Assembly: GCF_026191675.1 (NCBI RefSeq)
Contig: NZ_JAKRRY010000018.1
Span: 42,970 to 106,969 of the forward strand
DNA from: Vibrio qingdaonensis
Lineage (GTDB): Bacteria; Pseudomonadota; Gammaproteobacteria; Enterobacterales; Vibrionaceae
Direction: 5' to 3'
DNA: 64,000 bases
In this document: piece after piece, positions 26,339-38,900 of the stretch
Numbering within the stretch: the stretch's first letter is position 1
Layout: every line of letters begins with the position of its first letter
Translations under genes and position numbers: made by a program
The notes under the pieces: model-generated
What the model was told of the DNA's origin: nothing
The model's input: the letters and a program-made list of their open reading frames with translations, nothing else
Databases searched by the model: none

Positions 26339-28102
26339 ATGACTAAAAGACAGTTTATCGCGCACTATGTGCGTATGAATCGCAAGTCGTACACGCTCGC
26401 GATTATTTTCATTTTTCTCGTTAATTGGCTTCAAGTTGAAATCCCGCGCTACATTCAGTTGGCGATCGACCTTATTGATGATGCGAGTAATGTTGGGCAC
26501 CAGCAACTTCAGACTTATGTTGGCGTCGTGGTTGGCATGTCGGTGGCGATGGTGTTGGTTCGTATTTTATCCAGAATGTATGCGTTAAACCCAGGGAGGG
26601 TGACGGAAGCGGCGCTTAAAAATACGTTGTTGGAGAAGTTGAATCGCCTACCGAATAGCTATCACGAAAAGTTTGCGTCAGGACGGCTCATTTCGATCAT
26701 TAACAATGACGTGATGGGTATTCGACTCTTATTTGGCATCGGTTTCTTGCAATTTTTTAATACCATGTTCGCGTTGTCACTCACTCCTGTCTACATGTGG
26801 CGGATCTCGCCAGAGTTAACATTGTATTCCATTCTTCCTATTTCCATCGCGTTTGTGATTTTCCGTGTCGGTTTCATCCGTATGAAAGCACTCCATATGG
26901 AGCATATGAATCGGCTACAAAACTTGTCGGCGCAACTGATGAGCTATTTATCGGGCGTTGATTTAATTAAAAGCCAGCAGATGTCTGGTTGGGTATCGGC
27001 AGAAATGGAGAAGCTCAACCAACAATTACTGCGTTGCCGCTTGCGCATTACGCGTATTCAAGTTTTCTTCATGCCAGTGTTGGATTACGCGAATGACTTG
27101 ATGAAGATCCTCATTCTTGGTTTAGGTGGCTACATGCTGATGAATCAAGCATTGACGCTGGGTGAGATAACCGCATTTTTGACCTACTCCGTGCTACTAG
27201 CGATGCCATTAATGCAACTCGGACGAATCGCAACAGTGTATCAGCGGGGGATTGTGGGGATTCAAAGTGCACAAACTATTCTGAATGCGGAAGTGCCAGC
27301 TAATGATCAATCCGAGCTTTCCGCTACGGACGTTGAATCACTGAAAGGACAAACCTTTTCTGTTCGAAATCTTAGCTTTCAGTATCAAGGAGAAACCCGC
27401 AGGGTGCTTGATGACATCAGTTTTGATATTCCAGCAGGTAAAAAAGTGGGGATTTTGGGCGGTATTGGCGCAGGGAAAACAACATTAGTGAATTGCTTGA
27501 ATCACCATCTCGATGTACCCAAAAGTACGGTTTTTCTCGGCGACAAAGATGTGACTGGCATCTCCCGCAGCGATTTAAGGCGTTATGTTAAAACGGTCAC
27601 TCAAGACCCGTACTTATTTTCAGCAACTGTTGAAGAAAACATTCGTTTTGGCAGTCCGCACGCCGATGTGGCAAAGCAGCAAGTAGATGAAGTTTTGGAG
27701 TTGAGTCAGCTAGCGTCAGATGTTGCGCGCCTTGAAAACGGCGATCAAACGTTAGTAGGTGAGAAGGGAATTATGCTTTCCGGTGGTCAAAAGCAGAGGC
27801 TGAGCATTGCTCGCGCGCTGCTTGAACCTGCCGATCTTATTATTATGGATAACGTGCTTTCAGCGGTGGATTATGAAACCGAGAGAAAAATTTTGGACGC
27901 ATTGTTTCAACGCTTAGCGCATCAATCTGTATTAGTGGTCTCTCATCGAGTGAATGCGTTGGAATACATGGACGAAATTATTGTACTCAATGAAGGAAAA
28001 ATTATCGCTAAAGGTGACCACATAACGCTGTTGGCGACCTGTCCCTATTACAAGGAAACCTGGCTATTGCAGCAACATGAAGCGGAGACCTCAGTATGTT
28101 AA
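26339..28102 (+). CDS. ABC exporter half-transporter, MdlA-like, with non-catalytic Walker B
   Basis: A 587-residue half-transporter: six membrane segments in the first 300 residues, then an ATPase domain. Walker A is GGIGAGKTT and the signature is intact (LSGGQKQRLSIARALL). However, Walker B reads LIIMDNVLSAVD, with asparagine in place of the catalytic glutamate. The switch histidine is present (VVSHRVNAL). That is the usual state of the non-hydrolysing partner in heterodimeric exporters such as MdlA/MdlB or TM287/288. It overlaps the next gene by seven bases, and the two must form the pair. The substrate is unknown. Confidence 0.88.
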   Translation: MTKRQFIAHYVRMNRKSYTLAIIFIFLVNWLQVEIPRYIQLAIDLIDDASNVGHQQLQTYVGVVVGMSVAMVLVRILSRMYALNPGRVTEAALKNTLLEKLNRLPNSYHEKFASGRLISIINNDVMGIRLLFGIGFLQFFNTMFALSLTPVYMWRISPELTLYSILPISIAFVIFRVGFIRMKALHMEHMNRLQNLSAQLMSYLSGVDLIKSQQMSGWVSAEMEKLNQQLLRCRLRITRIQVFFMPVLDYANDLMKILILGLGGYMLMNQALTLGEITAFLTYSVLLAMPLMQLGRIATVYQRGIVGIQSAQTILNAEVPANDQSELSATDVESLKGQTFSVRNLSFQYQGETRRVLDDISFDIPAGKKVGILGGIGAGKTTLVNCLNHHLDVPKSTVFLGDKDVTGISRSDLRRYVKTVTQDPYLFSATVEENIRFGSPHADVAKQQVDEVLELSQLASDVARLENGDQTLVGEKGIMLSGGQKQRLSIARALLEPADLIIMDNVLSAVDYETERKILDALFQRLAHQSVLVVSHRVNALEYMDEIIVLNEGKIIAKGDHITLLATCPYYKETWLLQQHEAETSVC

Positions 28103-29883
28103 AAGGGGTGGACATAAAGTATTTAAAGCACTTTTTTAAGTTTGCTAAGAAATACAAAAAGACCGCGATGATTGGAATCGCAATGCTTCCGCTCTCGGTC
28201 ATGACGAGTTTGTTGTTCCCATGGCTTATTATTCAAGTGATTGATGTACAGCTGAGTCAAAATGATCTTAGTGGCTTATTGCAATATGTGGCTTATCTCG
28301 TCATTGTGCTAATTGCGAGTTACGTCGTGGATACGACGTATTCGTATAACCTTCGGAAAACGGGCCAGCATACGATTACCGACATGCGCTCGGTATTATT
28401 TGAACGAGTACTTAAGCTTCCACGCCGCTATTTCGATACCACGCCTGCGGGTGTCACTCTCTCCCGTCTCACTAGTGACTTAGAGACCATCGGAGAAACA
28501 TTCGTTCAGTCTGTTGTCGGGCTGGTAAAAGACTCGATCAATACCATCGCATTGCTCGTGATGATGCTTTTCATTGATTGGAGGCTGACGTTAATTGTAT
28601 TGGTGGTGATGCCACCTGTGATGTATCTGACGGTGCGAGTGAGAAACAAGTTACGTGCGATGCATAAAATCACGCGCTCAGCGCTGGCGAGAGGGATTGG
28701 GTTTTTGCAAGAAGTGCTGTTCGGCATGGATACGGTTCAGATGTATCGTGCGGAAAAGCAGGTGGAAAAAAAATATCATGGCCATATTGATGAATTCTTA
28801 GTGGCTCAAAAGAAAATCAACAAGTATGACGCCATCTTGTTTTCTTTTATCTCTGGAGTAACGTCCATTACCATTGCGTTGATGATTTGGTACGGTTCTG
28901 AGCAAGTATTGCAAGGTACGCTGACATTAGGCGTGCTGATTGCGTTTATTAACACGTTAGAGAAAGTGTTTGTGCCAATTCGCGATTTCACTTCTCAAAT
29001 TGCGTCGATTCAAAGCTCGTTCGCGGCATTTGATCATATTGAAGAGCTTTTTACGGAGCGAACGGAAGAGGAGGGGCGGAATTTACTTCCCGGTCATAAG
29101 GTTGAGAAGCCGTTGCAAACGTTCCGTCGTTTAGAATTTAACAACGTCAGTTTTCGCTATAAACCAGACTCGCCGTACGTGTTGAAAAATGTATCGTTTG
29201 TGTTGGAAAAAGGACACCAGATTGCGCTAGTGGGGGCAACGGGTTCGGGTAAATCAACGATCATGCGCTTGATATCGAAAACCTATCAAGATTATGAAGG
29301 CAGCATCTTATTAAATGGTATTGAATTATCGAAGATTTCTGCAGATGACACTGCGCATCTTTTTTCAATGATGATGCAAGATGTCCATTTATTTGAAGAG
29401 AGTATTCAGTTTAACATTGCGTTGGGCAAAACCGGTATTTGTCGTGAGCAAGTAGAGCAGGCCGCACAATATGTCTATGCCGACAAGTTTATCGCACAAC
29501 TTCCCAATAGCTATGATTTTATGCTCGACAAAAACGGTTCAAATCTGTCGGTAGGACAAACTCAGTTGGTCTCGTTCGCACGCGCGATTGCGCAAGGCGG
29601 GCAGGTGATGATGTTAGATGAAGCGACCAGCTCGGTAGACTCGATTACGGAAGATCTCATCCAAAAAGCGATGCAACGTTTGTTTAAAGAAAAGACGGTT
29701 ATCGCCATCGCGCACCGTTTAAGTACTATCAGACATTCGGACAAGATTCTGGTGTTAGAGCAGGGGCAGATTGCTGAGCAAGGTAATCATCGTGAGTTGG
29801 TGGCTCTTAATGGCATCTACGCAGGTTTATTGAATGAATCGATTGTGGTCCCCCAAGAATCTGAGTGCCTAATCGTTCGTTAG
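28096..29883 (+). CDS. ABC exporter half-transporter, MdlB-like
   Basis: A 595-residue partner of the preceding half-transporter. Walker A is GATGSGKST and Walker B is VMMLDEATSSVD with the catalytic glutamate; the histidine is in AIAHRLSTI. Its signature is altered to NLSVGQTQ (normally LSGGQ). In a heterodimer this degenerate signature faces the Walker B-deficient site of the partner. One composite site is therefore dead while the other (this Walker A/B with the partner's LSGGQ) is complete. Only 100 bases separate its stop from the adhesin start, with no clear terminator, so co-transcription with the adhesin is possible. Confidence 0.88.
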   Translation: MLKGVDIKYLKHFFKFAKKYKKTAMIGIAMLPLSVMTSLLFPWLIIQVIDVQLSQNDLSGLLQYVAYLVIVLIASYVVDTTYSYNLRKTGQHTITDMRSVLFERVLKLPRRYFDTTPAGVTLSRLTSDLETIGETFVQSVVGLVKDSINTIALLVMMLFIDWRLTLIVLVVMPPVMYLTVRVRNKLRAMHKITRSALARGIGFLQEVLFGMDTVQMYRAEKQVEKKYHGHIDEFLVAQKKINKYDAILFSFISGVTSITIALMIWYGSEQVLQGTLTLGVLIAFINTLEKVFVPIRDFTSQIASIQSSFAAFDHIEELFTERTEEEGRNLLPGHKVEKPLQTFRRLEFNNVSFRYKPDSPYVLKNVSFVLEKGHQIALVGATGSGKSTIMRLISKTYQDYEGSILLNGIELSKISADDTAHLFSMMMQDVHLFEESIQFNIALGKTGICREQVEQAAQYVYADKFIAQLPNSYDFMLDKNGSNLSVGQTQLVSFARAIAQGGQVMMLDEATSSVDSITEDLIQKAMQRLFKEKTVIAIAHRLSTIRHSDKILVLEQGQIAEQGNHRELVALNGIYAGLLNESIVVPQESECLIVR

Positions 29884-29983
29884 CATTGATGTTGGAGTTT
29901 AAGATAAAACAGCGAGAATAATTAGCAAAATTGCTTTCTATATCCTTAACTTAATGAAAGGTTTTGAAGTTAGGATTGGAAGA

Positions 29984-32900
29984 ATGACGGATAAGAGAAA
30001 CGAACTCGCCAATAGTCAAGATAAAACGGAATTAACGGGCTCACGTTCGTCTGCGTCCCCTCGCCATGATAAGCTACCGCAACGGAAGAAAAAACGTCGC
30101 CTTTTTAGTACGTTACGTTATCAGGTTAGTCTTCCTCCAGCACTGAGCCTTATTTTACCGTCTTTAGCGAGTCATCACGCGAGCGCGAACGTTGACCTGG
30201 AGTCAGACAGTGAACGTTCAAATGCAAAAGTGGATAACAACGCTGACAAGGTTTCGTTGAGCCAGACGGAACGAAGTGTTGACTTATCGTCATCAGAAGT
30301 CGCCACCTCTGAAACGCAAGCGTCAGTGGACAAGGAGGGCGTAGCTCTGCCAAGCCGGAGACTCGAACTCCACCATTATCCAATGCATGTGTCGACGCAC
30401 GCCAGTTTGCTCACTCGCACCGGAACGACGTCTACTTCATTATCGAACTCGCAAGTCACACCTCTGGTGATGACGCCATCCGATAATACACATGCACAAC
30501 ATTCGAATTCCACTTATCAACCTGTGTTTGTTAAACCAGACATTCAAAACCAAAACATCTCGATAAAAGAAGATGACCACTTACTGCATGGACAGTTATC
30601 AGCGACAGACAAAAACGTAGGAGAGACGATCCGTTTTACCAGCGCAGTAATGGTAGATGGTTTTACTCTCAATCCGGATGGTTCTTTTACGTTTGACCCA
30701 AGTAACAACGCCTATCAAAGCTTAAAAGAGGGGGAAGTCGATCATTTAACGGTCCCTGTGACTGTCACGGATTCGTCCGGTCTTCAATCGCATGCGAATT
30801 TTGTAATTAAAATCACCGGCACCAATGATGTTGCTCAGGTTACGGGGCAAATTACAGGCCAATTAAAGGAAGACGTTAACGTTAATGCTGCGGGTTTGCT
30901 AACGGTTAATGGCCAAGTGTTCGTGCAGGATGCCGATCATGGGGAGTCCCATACTATTGCAGAAGTAGTTAATGGACAATTTGGGGCGCTCACCATTGAT
31001 GAGCATGGCCATTGGCGCTATCAAGTTGATAATAGTTTGGGCGCTGTTCAGCAGTTAAACTCGAAACAACAGTTAACCGAAGTTATCACGATTCACACCG
31101 CAGACCACACAAGCCAGCAAATCCAAATCGTCATTGGTGGTCGTGATGATAATGCCGTTATTTCTGGTATCGATTCTGGGAATGTGGTTGAAGATCTCAA
31201 CGTTATTAATGGCAGTTTGAAGACGACTGGCGATCTACATGTTGTCGATGCCGATAAAGGAGAGGCTCATTTTTTGCCGCAGTTACTGGTCGGTCAATAT
31301 GGTAATTTGACGATAGATAGCAATGGACATTGGTACTTTGAGGCAAGCAATCAGCAATCGATTATCCAGCAAATGGGTAAGGGAGATGAGCTTAGAGAGG
31401 CGTTTACGGTTTCGTCGGTAGATGGAACGACACATCAAATACATGTCGAGATCGATGGTGTCAACGACCTGCCTCATATGATTGGCCAGTCACAAACCGT
31501 CAAAGAAGACGGGGCGGTGTTTAACGGCCAAATGGTTGCCACCGATGTTGACCACGACTTACTCACGTTCACCACTTCTCATCCCATTGACGGGCTAACG
31601 TTTAATGTCGATGGCAGCTACACCTTTGATCCAAGTCATACGTCCTATCAGCACCTCGCGAAAGGGGATACGCAAGTGGTGACCACCACGGTGACGGTCA
31701 CCGACAGCGCAGGTGGGACTCACGATGAAGAATTGAAATTCACCATTGAAGGTACGAACGACCTGCCGACCATGAGTGGCCAATCTCAAACCCTCAAAGA
31801 AGACGGAGTGGTGTTTAACGGCCAGATGGTCGCGACGGATATTGACCACGACTTACTGACCTTTAGAACTTCCCATCCAATTGACGGGCTAACCTTTAAT
31901 ACCGATGGTAGTTACACCTTTGATCCAAGCCATTCGTCCTATCAGCACCTTGCGAAAGGGGATACGCAAGTGGTGACCACCACGGTGACGGTCACCGACA
32001 GCGCGGGTGGTACTCATCGAGAAGAATTGAAGTTCACCATTCAAGGCAGTAACGATTTGCCGACCATGACCGGTCAGTCTCAAACCCTCAAAGAAGACGG
32101 GGCGGTGTTTAACGGCCAAATGGTTGCAACGGATGTTGACCATGACTTACTGACCTTCAAAGCTTCTCATCCCATTGATGGGCTAACCTTTAATACCGAT
32201 GGCAGTTACACGTTCGACCCAAGCCATGCCTCGTATCAGCACTTATCGAAGGGGGATACACAAGTCGTAACGACGACTGTCACAGTCACTGACAGCGCGG
32301 GCGGTATTCACGATGAAGAATTGAAATTCACCATTGAAGGTACGAATGATTTGCCGACCATGACTGGTCAATCTCAAACCCTCAAAGAAGACGGAGTGGT
32401 GTTTAACGGCCAGATGGTCGCGACGGATATTGACCACGACTTACTGACCTTTAGAACTTCCCATCCAATTGACGGGCTAACCTTTAATACCGATGGTAGT
32501 TACACCTTTGATCCAAGCCATTCGTCCTATCAGCACCTTGCGAAAGGGGATACGCAAGTGGTGACCACCACGGTGACGGTTACCGACAGCGCGGGTGGCT
32601 CTCATCGAGAAGAATTGAAATTCACCATTGAAGGTACGAACGATTTGCCGACCATGAGTGGCCAATCTCAAACCCTCAAAGAAGACGGAGCGGTGTTTAA
32701 CGGCCAGATGGTTGCGACGGATGTTGACCATGATTTACTGACCTTTAAAACTTCCCACCCAATTGACGGGCTAACGTTTAATGCCGATGGCAGCTACACG
32801 TTCGATCCAAGCCATACGTCCTATCAGCACCTTGCGAAAGGGGATACGCAAGTCGTGACCACCACTGTGACGGTCACTGATAGCGCGGGCGGCTCTCATC

Positions 32901-35900
32901 GAGAAGAATTGAAATTCACCATTGAAGGTACGAACGATTTGCCAACCATGATTGGCCAGTCACAAACCCTCAAAGAAGACGGAGCGGTATTTAACGGCCA
33001 AATGGTTGCGACGGATGTTGACCACGACTTACTCACGTTCACCACTTCTCATCCAATTGATGGGTTAACGTTTAATACCGATGGTAGTTACACCTTTGAT
33101 CCAAGCCACGCCTCGTATCAGCATCTTGGAGAAGGGAGCAGCCAAGTCGTTAGAACGATGGTAACCGTCACAGATACGGCAGGTGGAACCGATCAACAAG
33201 AGCTTGTCATCACGGTTTCTGGTACCAACGATGCGCCAACTGTCCAACAGATACACCGTCAATTTACCGAAGATCAATTAACACACCTAGATATTAACTT
33301 ACTGACCGGATCGCAAGACATAGAAGGCGATACGTTGAGTGTAGGGAATCAATTTCAAGTTAAAATTGATGGTCAGATTTCGGGGTTGCCTTCCGGGTTT
33401 AGCATTGTGAACGGGCATCTGAAAATTGATCCATCCAGTCAACGATTTCAACATTTAGCGCAGGGTGAAACATCCACTTTTGAACTCCTATATCACGTCA
33501 CCGACAGTCACGGGGCAAGTACACCACAAAGTACGATTGTTGATATAGTAGGCACTGACGATAAAGCGAACTTAGCGTCTAGTGCCATTAATATCCAAGA
33601 ACATACAGCAGAGCAAACCTTCAGGTCTGTGAGTCATGTATCAGGAAAATTACAACTCACTGATGTGGATACGAGTGATCATCCTGCGTTTATCGATGGT
33701 GGCTATCAAGCCAGTTCAAGAATTGGTGTGTTCGCGTTGCAATCGGATGGCACCTACGATTACTTTCTTCAGGGTAACTACGTTAAAGGGACGAATGCGC
33801 AAAAAACGGTCGCGGCCCTTAAAGCGGGCGAATCAATAACTGAGACATTCCAAATCAAGACGGCAGATGGACAAACGAAACCGGTCACGGTGACGATTCA
33901 TGGTGAAGAAGACAGTGCTCGTATTATTGTCGACATGGGGACTTTAAATAACACAATTGATGAAGAGCATCTTACATCTCCAGCGTATCCAACCGAGTTA
34001 TTCCAAACTGGTCACCTTAGCGTTATTGACCCTGATCATGACGATAACGCCCTCAAACCTCAAACCATTACAACATCAAAGGGTGGTACATTCCTCATCA
34101 CTGAAGGAGGGATGTGGCAATATCACATAGACAATAGCCTTGCTGTTGTTCAAACATTAGGCGCCGGAGAGAGCTTTACTGAGCAGATCACGGTTGAATC
34201 TAAAGATGGCTCTGCGCATAAGGTCATTTCGGTTACCGTGCATGGCACTAATGATAACCCTGATGTTTCATCGGCAGTGACCTTACCGCAAGGCCATGAA
34301 GATAACCCTTATGTTATTCACGCATCGAGCCTGATTGCCAATGCAAGCGATACGGATGCCAACGACATAGGGCAACTTCATCCTGCGCATGTACAAGCAT
34401 TGAAAGCTGATGGGACATCCGCCGGAACCGTGGTTGATAATCGCAATGGTACGTTTACGTTTACGCCAGAAAAAGATTATAACGGACACGTTGAGTTTAA
34501 GTACGATGTGCAAGACGTGCATGGCGGAAGCACGGCGGCGAGTGCGAATGTGGCATTGGCACCAGTCGCAGATAATGCCCAAATTGGATATGCTGCAATT
34601 GATCACCGTCAAAGTGGCGTGACAGAGGATCGCAGTTATATTGATACACACGATAATTTGCATTTCGACGGGCGCTTAACTATCACTGATCCTGATGCAG
34701 GGGAAGGCTATTTTGACATCAACCTTGGCAGTCAAACCTATCAAGGGATTGGTTACGACACCAAGCTAGGTGGGCATGTTCTTCTTCTGCGAAATGGCGA
34801 ATATACATATACAATTCGCGATCATCAGCCTTTGGTTCAAGCACTTAAAGAAGGTGAAGTGATTACGGATGAGTGCGTGGTTCGAGCGAAAGATGGCACG
34901 ACCTTTACGATTGAAGTCAATATCCACGGTACCAATGATGCACCAGTTCTGAGAGCCCAAACTCAGACTGTCACCGAGGATGGGTTGGCTTTAAGTGGAC
35001 AAATGCAAGGGACAGATATTGACCATGATGCGACACTCCGTTATTCCATTGCGAACTCTGTCGCCGGGCTTACGTTTAATAAAGATGGGTCGTATACGTT
35101 TGACCCATCGAATCAAGCATACCAACACCTAAAGTCAGGTGAACTCGATACCCTTACTATTCCCGTCACACTCACCGATGAACACGGCGCTACCGCGACA
35201 GAGAATTTAGTTATCAAGATTACCGGCAGCAATGACGCGGCTGTTATTTCTGGCACTGATACGGGTGATTTACACGAAAATCATGGCTACAAAAATGCAG
35301 GGTTTGATTACACTGATCGCTCACCTGACTATGCTCATGGCAACATTGCGAAGCTCTGGAATGACGACATTCACATTGATGGTAAGCTTACGATTACGGA
35401 TGCTGACCAAGGACAAAGTGAATTCGATACACGTAATCTTGGTCAATATAGCGGTCAGTATGGTCAGCTTATCCTGCAAAAAGACGGAAGTTGGTCGTAC
35501 TTTATTTCAGCAGGGCAAGATGCGGTAGGTCGAAAAGTTGACCACCTTGGTGAAGGGCAGCAGTTTACTGATTCGATTGTCGTTAAAGCGCTGGATGGAA
35601 CGATGCATACAATTGTTGTGACGATACATGGTGATAACGATAGACCATATTGCACGTCAGAAGTGACGTTAACCCCTGGCATTGAAGATACGTCGCAAAT
35701 TATTAGTGTCGCGGATTTGCTAAGTCATAGCATTGATGTTGATGAAAATGATGCGGGTAAATTATCTATTACTCATTTACATGCCGACAATGGCTCACTT
35801 CAAGATAATCACGATGGGACATTTACGTTTACACCCGGCAAAGATTACAACGGACAGGTTCATTTTAGTTACGACGTAATAGATGCGCATGGCGGAGTGA

Positions 35901-38900
35901 CTTCAACGGGTGCATCTGTCCAAATCGCAGCGGTTTCGGATGCCGCTCAGATTACGGCAGTAGGAGATACACTCAAAGAAGATAATGTCCAGCTTGGTTC
36001 CACCAACCTTCATTCAGAAGGGAATTTTCATGTGACCGATCCGGATGGTGTGTCAGAGTCCTTTTTCGCGACGACTTATCTTGGTATGAATGCTTTTTAT
36101 AAAGGGACGTTAGGGGGAACGCTTCAAGTCAATAAAGGCGGTCACTATTTCTATAATGTGAGTAACTACAACGTTGACCACTTAAGAGATGGTGAGGTTA
36201 TTAAAGACTTATTTACCATTAAAAGTGCTGATGGCACAACGAAGCAAGTTGAGTTTACGATTCAGGGAACAAGCGACAAACCAACCATTGCTCAAGCAAG
36301 TTTGCATCATTATATGTTTGAAGATGCAAAAGTGCTGCATGGTACGCTGTATGGCATCGACCCAGATCTCGGCGACCAACAAACGTTAACGTATAGTGCA
36401 ATGGGGGCGACGGCTGGCTTTACGTTACATTCTGATGGGCGTTATACATTCGACCCATCCGATAAAGCTTATCAACACAATTCGTTGTCATCCGGGCGTG
36501 ATGAACACGTGATTGTTGCCGTTAAAGTCACCGATAGTGAAGGGTTGTTCACTATCCAAAATTTGCGATTAAGCATTATTCCACAAAACGACGCGCCTAC
36601 CGTCACCAGTTCAATTTCCCTTACGTCTGGTCATGAGGACCAAGTAATCGTGTTACGCAGTGCCGCCTTATTAGCTCACGCTACCGATGTGGATGATTAC
36701 GATAGACTTAGCGTGACAGGTTTACAGGTGGATCACGGTGTGGTCACCGACAATCATGATGGGACGTTTACCTTTGTTCCCAAGAAAAACTACAACGGAG
36801 CGGTGAAGTTTACTTATGACGTTACTGATAACCATGGTGCGTCGACTCACACCGATGCCTCATTAACATTAACGCCTGTCGATGATAGAACCGAATTTAC
36901 GGGTATACATCATGGTGTAGCAACAGAAGATGTCGCGACCTCAATGAGTACCCATGTCAACATACTTGATGCGGTTGATTGGCAGGCGCTACAGATAACC
37001 GATGTTGATAGTACGAATAACCAGGTGACGGTGGAATTTTCAGGCAAGCAATACATATGGGATCTTGGCCACGATCTCGATGTGACGACGCCTTATGGTA
37101 CGTTCCAGTTTCATACCATCACAAGTGGTCCCCACAAGGGTGAGCATGCATGGAGTTATATTGGTGACAACAACAATAGTGATGTTCAAGGCCTAAAAGG
37201 TGGTGAGTCCATTCACGAATCCATTAAGTTGATTGCAAAAGACGGCACAGAATTCCCCATTCAGGTTGAAGTTAAAGGCACCGAAGATGGAGTGGTGATC
37301 GACTCGACCAGTGAGCTGGGGCATGTGACGGAGAATGCTCAAACGGGCGCGTCCGTCAGTGGTCAGCTCAATGCGCATGATGCGGACATACACGACCAAG
37401 TACATTGGACGGCAACGCCAGCTGCCGGGACATCGGGAAGCTATGGGACGTTCCATGTTGATGCTTCCGGTCATTGGCACTATTCGGTCGATCAAGGCTT
37501 AGCGACAACACTCGGTGCGGGTGATGAGAGGTGGGAGTATTTTAATGTCGAAGCGGTATCAAGTGATGGTAGTCATGTGAGTAAGAAAGTGGCTGTGGTG
37601 GTGCATGGGCATAACGATAACCCAACGGTCACCACGGATGTCATCTTGAGTCCGGGAACAGAAGATAAAACAATTCATCTATCGCCTGCGGATCTACTTG
37701 CCCATGCTGCTAATGTTGATATTAATGACCGTGGATGGCTACGTGTCGCTAATTTAATCACTGACCACGGTAAGATCACAACCAATCCTGATGGGTCTTT
37801 CACCTTCACCCCAGAGACGGATTATAACGGCGTTGTTAACTTTGATTATGATGTGGTGGAGCGTCACGGTGGCAGTACGCCCGCCCATGCTTCCGTCTTT
37901 CTGCAAGCGGTGAATGACTTGCCAGTGATTCAAGGGGACATCTCAGGTTCGGTAGTTGAGCAAGGTATAGATGCTCAAGGTGTTGGTATTGGAACGGCAT
38001 CGGTACAGGGTATTTTAACATCGACCGATCCAGATACGGGTGACACTATCGTTTGGAGTACGGCCTCACAGACCAGTGTCTATGGCAGCTTAACGATTGA
38101 TCAACATGGTCGGTGGCACTATCAACTTAATGATGCTAGCCCAAGCGTTCAACAATTGGCTCATGGCATTACCGTTCAGGACGCGTTTGTTGTTACTGCG
38201 ACCGATCGTTCCGGTATAGCGGTACAACAAATCGTCACTGTTGACGTTCATGGCAGCAATGATGGTGCCTCCATAGATGGACATGCGACGTCGTCTCTTA
38301 GTTATGATTTAACCGAAGACTCGGTAACGTCTACGTTAATGGGGCATTTACAGTTAGTGGATGTCGATAGTGGTGAAGATCAGTTTTTACCGCTCCACCA
38401 GTTGGCTGGGACCTATGGTCACTTAACGCTGGATGGGAACGGCGACTGGTCTTACACACTGGACAATCAACTAACAGCGACCAATGCGTTGCATGTAGGG
38501 CAGACCGTTACTGACCATTTCACTGTGCAATCCCCTGACGGTACGGCATCAAAGACCATTACCGTTAACGTACATGGTCATGATGATTTACCAACACTCA
38601 CGGTAAATGAAGGCGACGGTCAACATAGTTTAGATTTATTTGCAGGGATTAAAGCTCAGGCAATACAAGGCATCCAATACTCAGCAGATGGGGTTCATTT
38701 CACTCATACACCGCCAGCGGGCTTCTCGCTCGCAGCTGATGGCCACACACTCCAAGTTGATGCATCGGGTAGCCACTATGACCACCTAGCGACAGGGGTG
38801 AAACAATCGATCTATATTAACTATGATCTAGTGGAAGGCGCGGGTAGCGGTGCGCCTGTTTCTCACCAACATGGATTAGTGGAAGTGATCGGTACGAGCG

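Noticed and set aside
30345..30375. tRNA-like T-arm on the minus strand (GGAGTTCGAGTCTCC)
   Set aside because: No acceptor stem, D-arm or anticodon arm can be fitted around it, and it lies inside the long adhesin reading frame.
31595..32731. Series of similar open frames on the minus strand inside the adhesin repeats
   Set aside because: They recur every 294 bases only because the coding repeats do; they lack ribosome sites and start at the same place in each unit.
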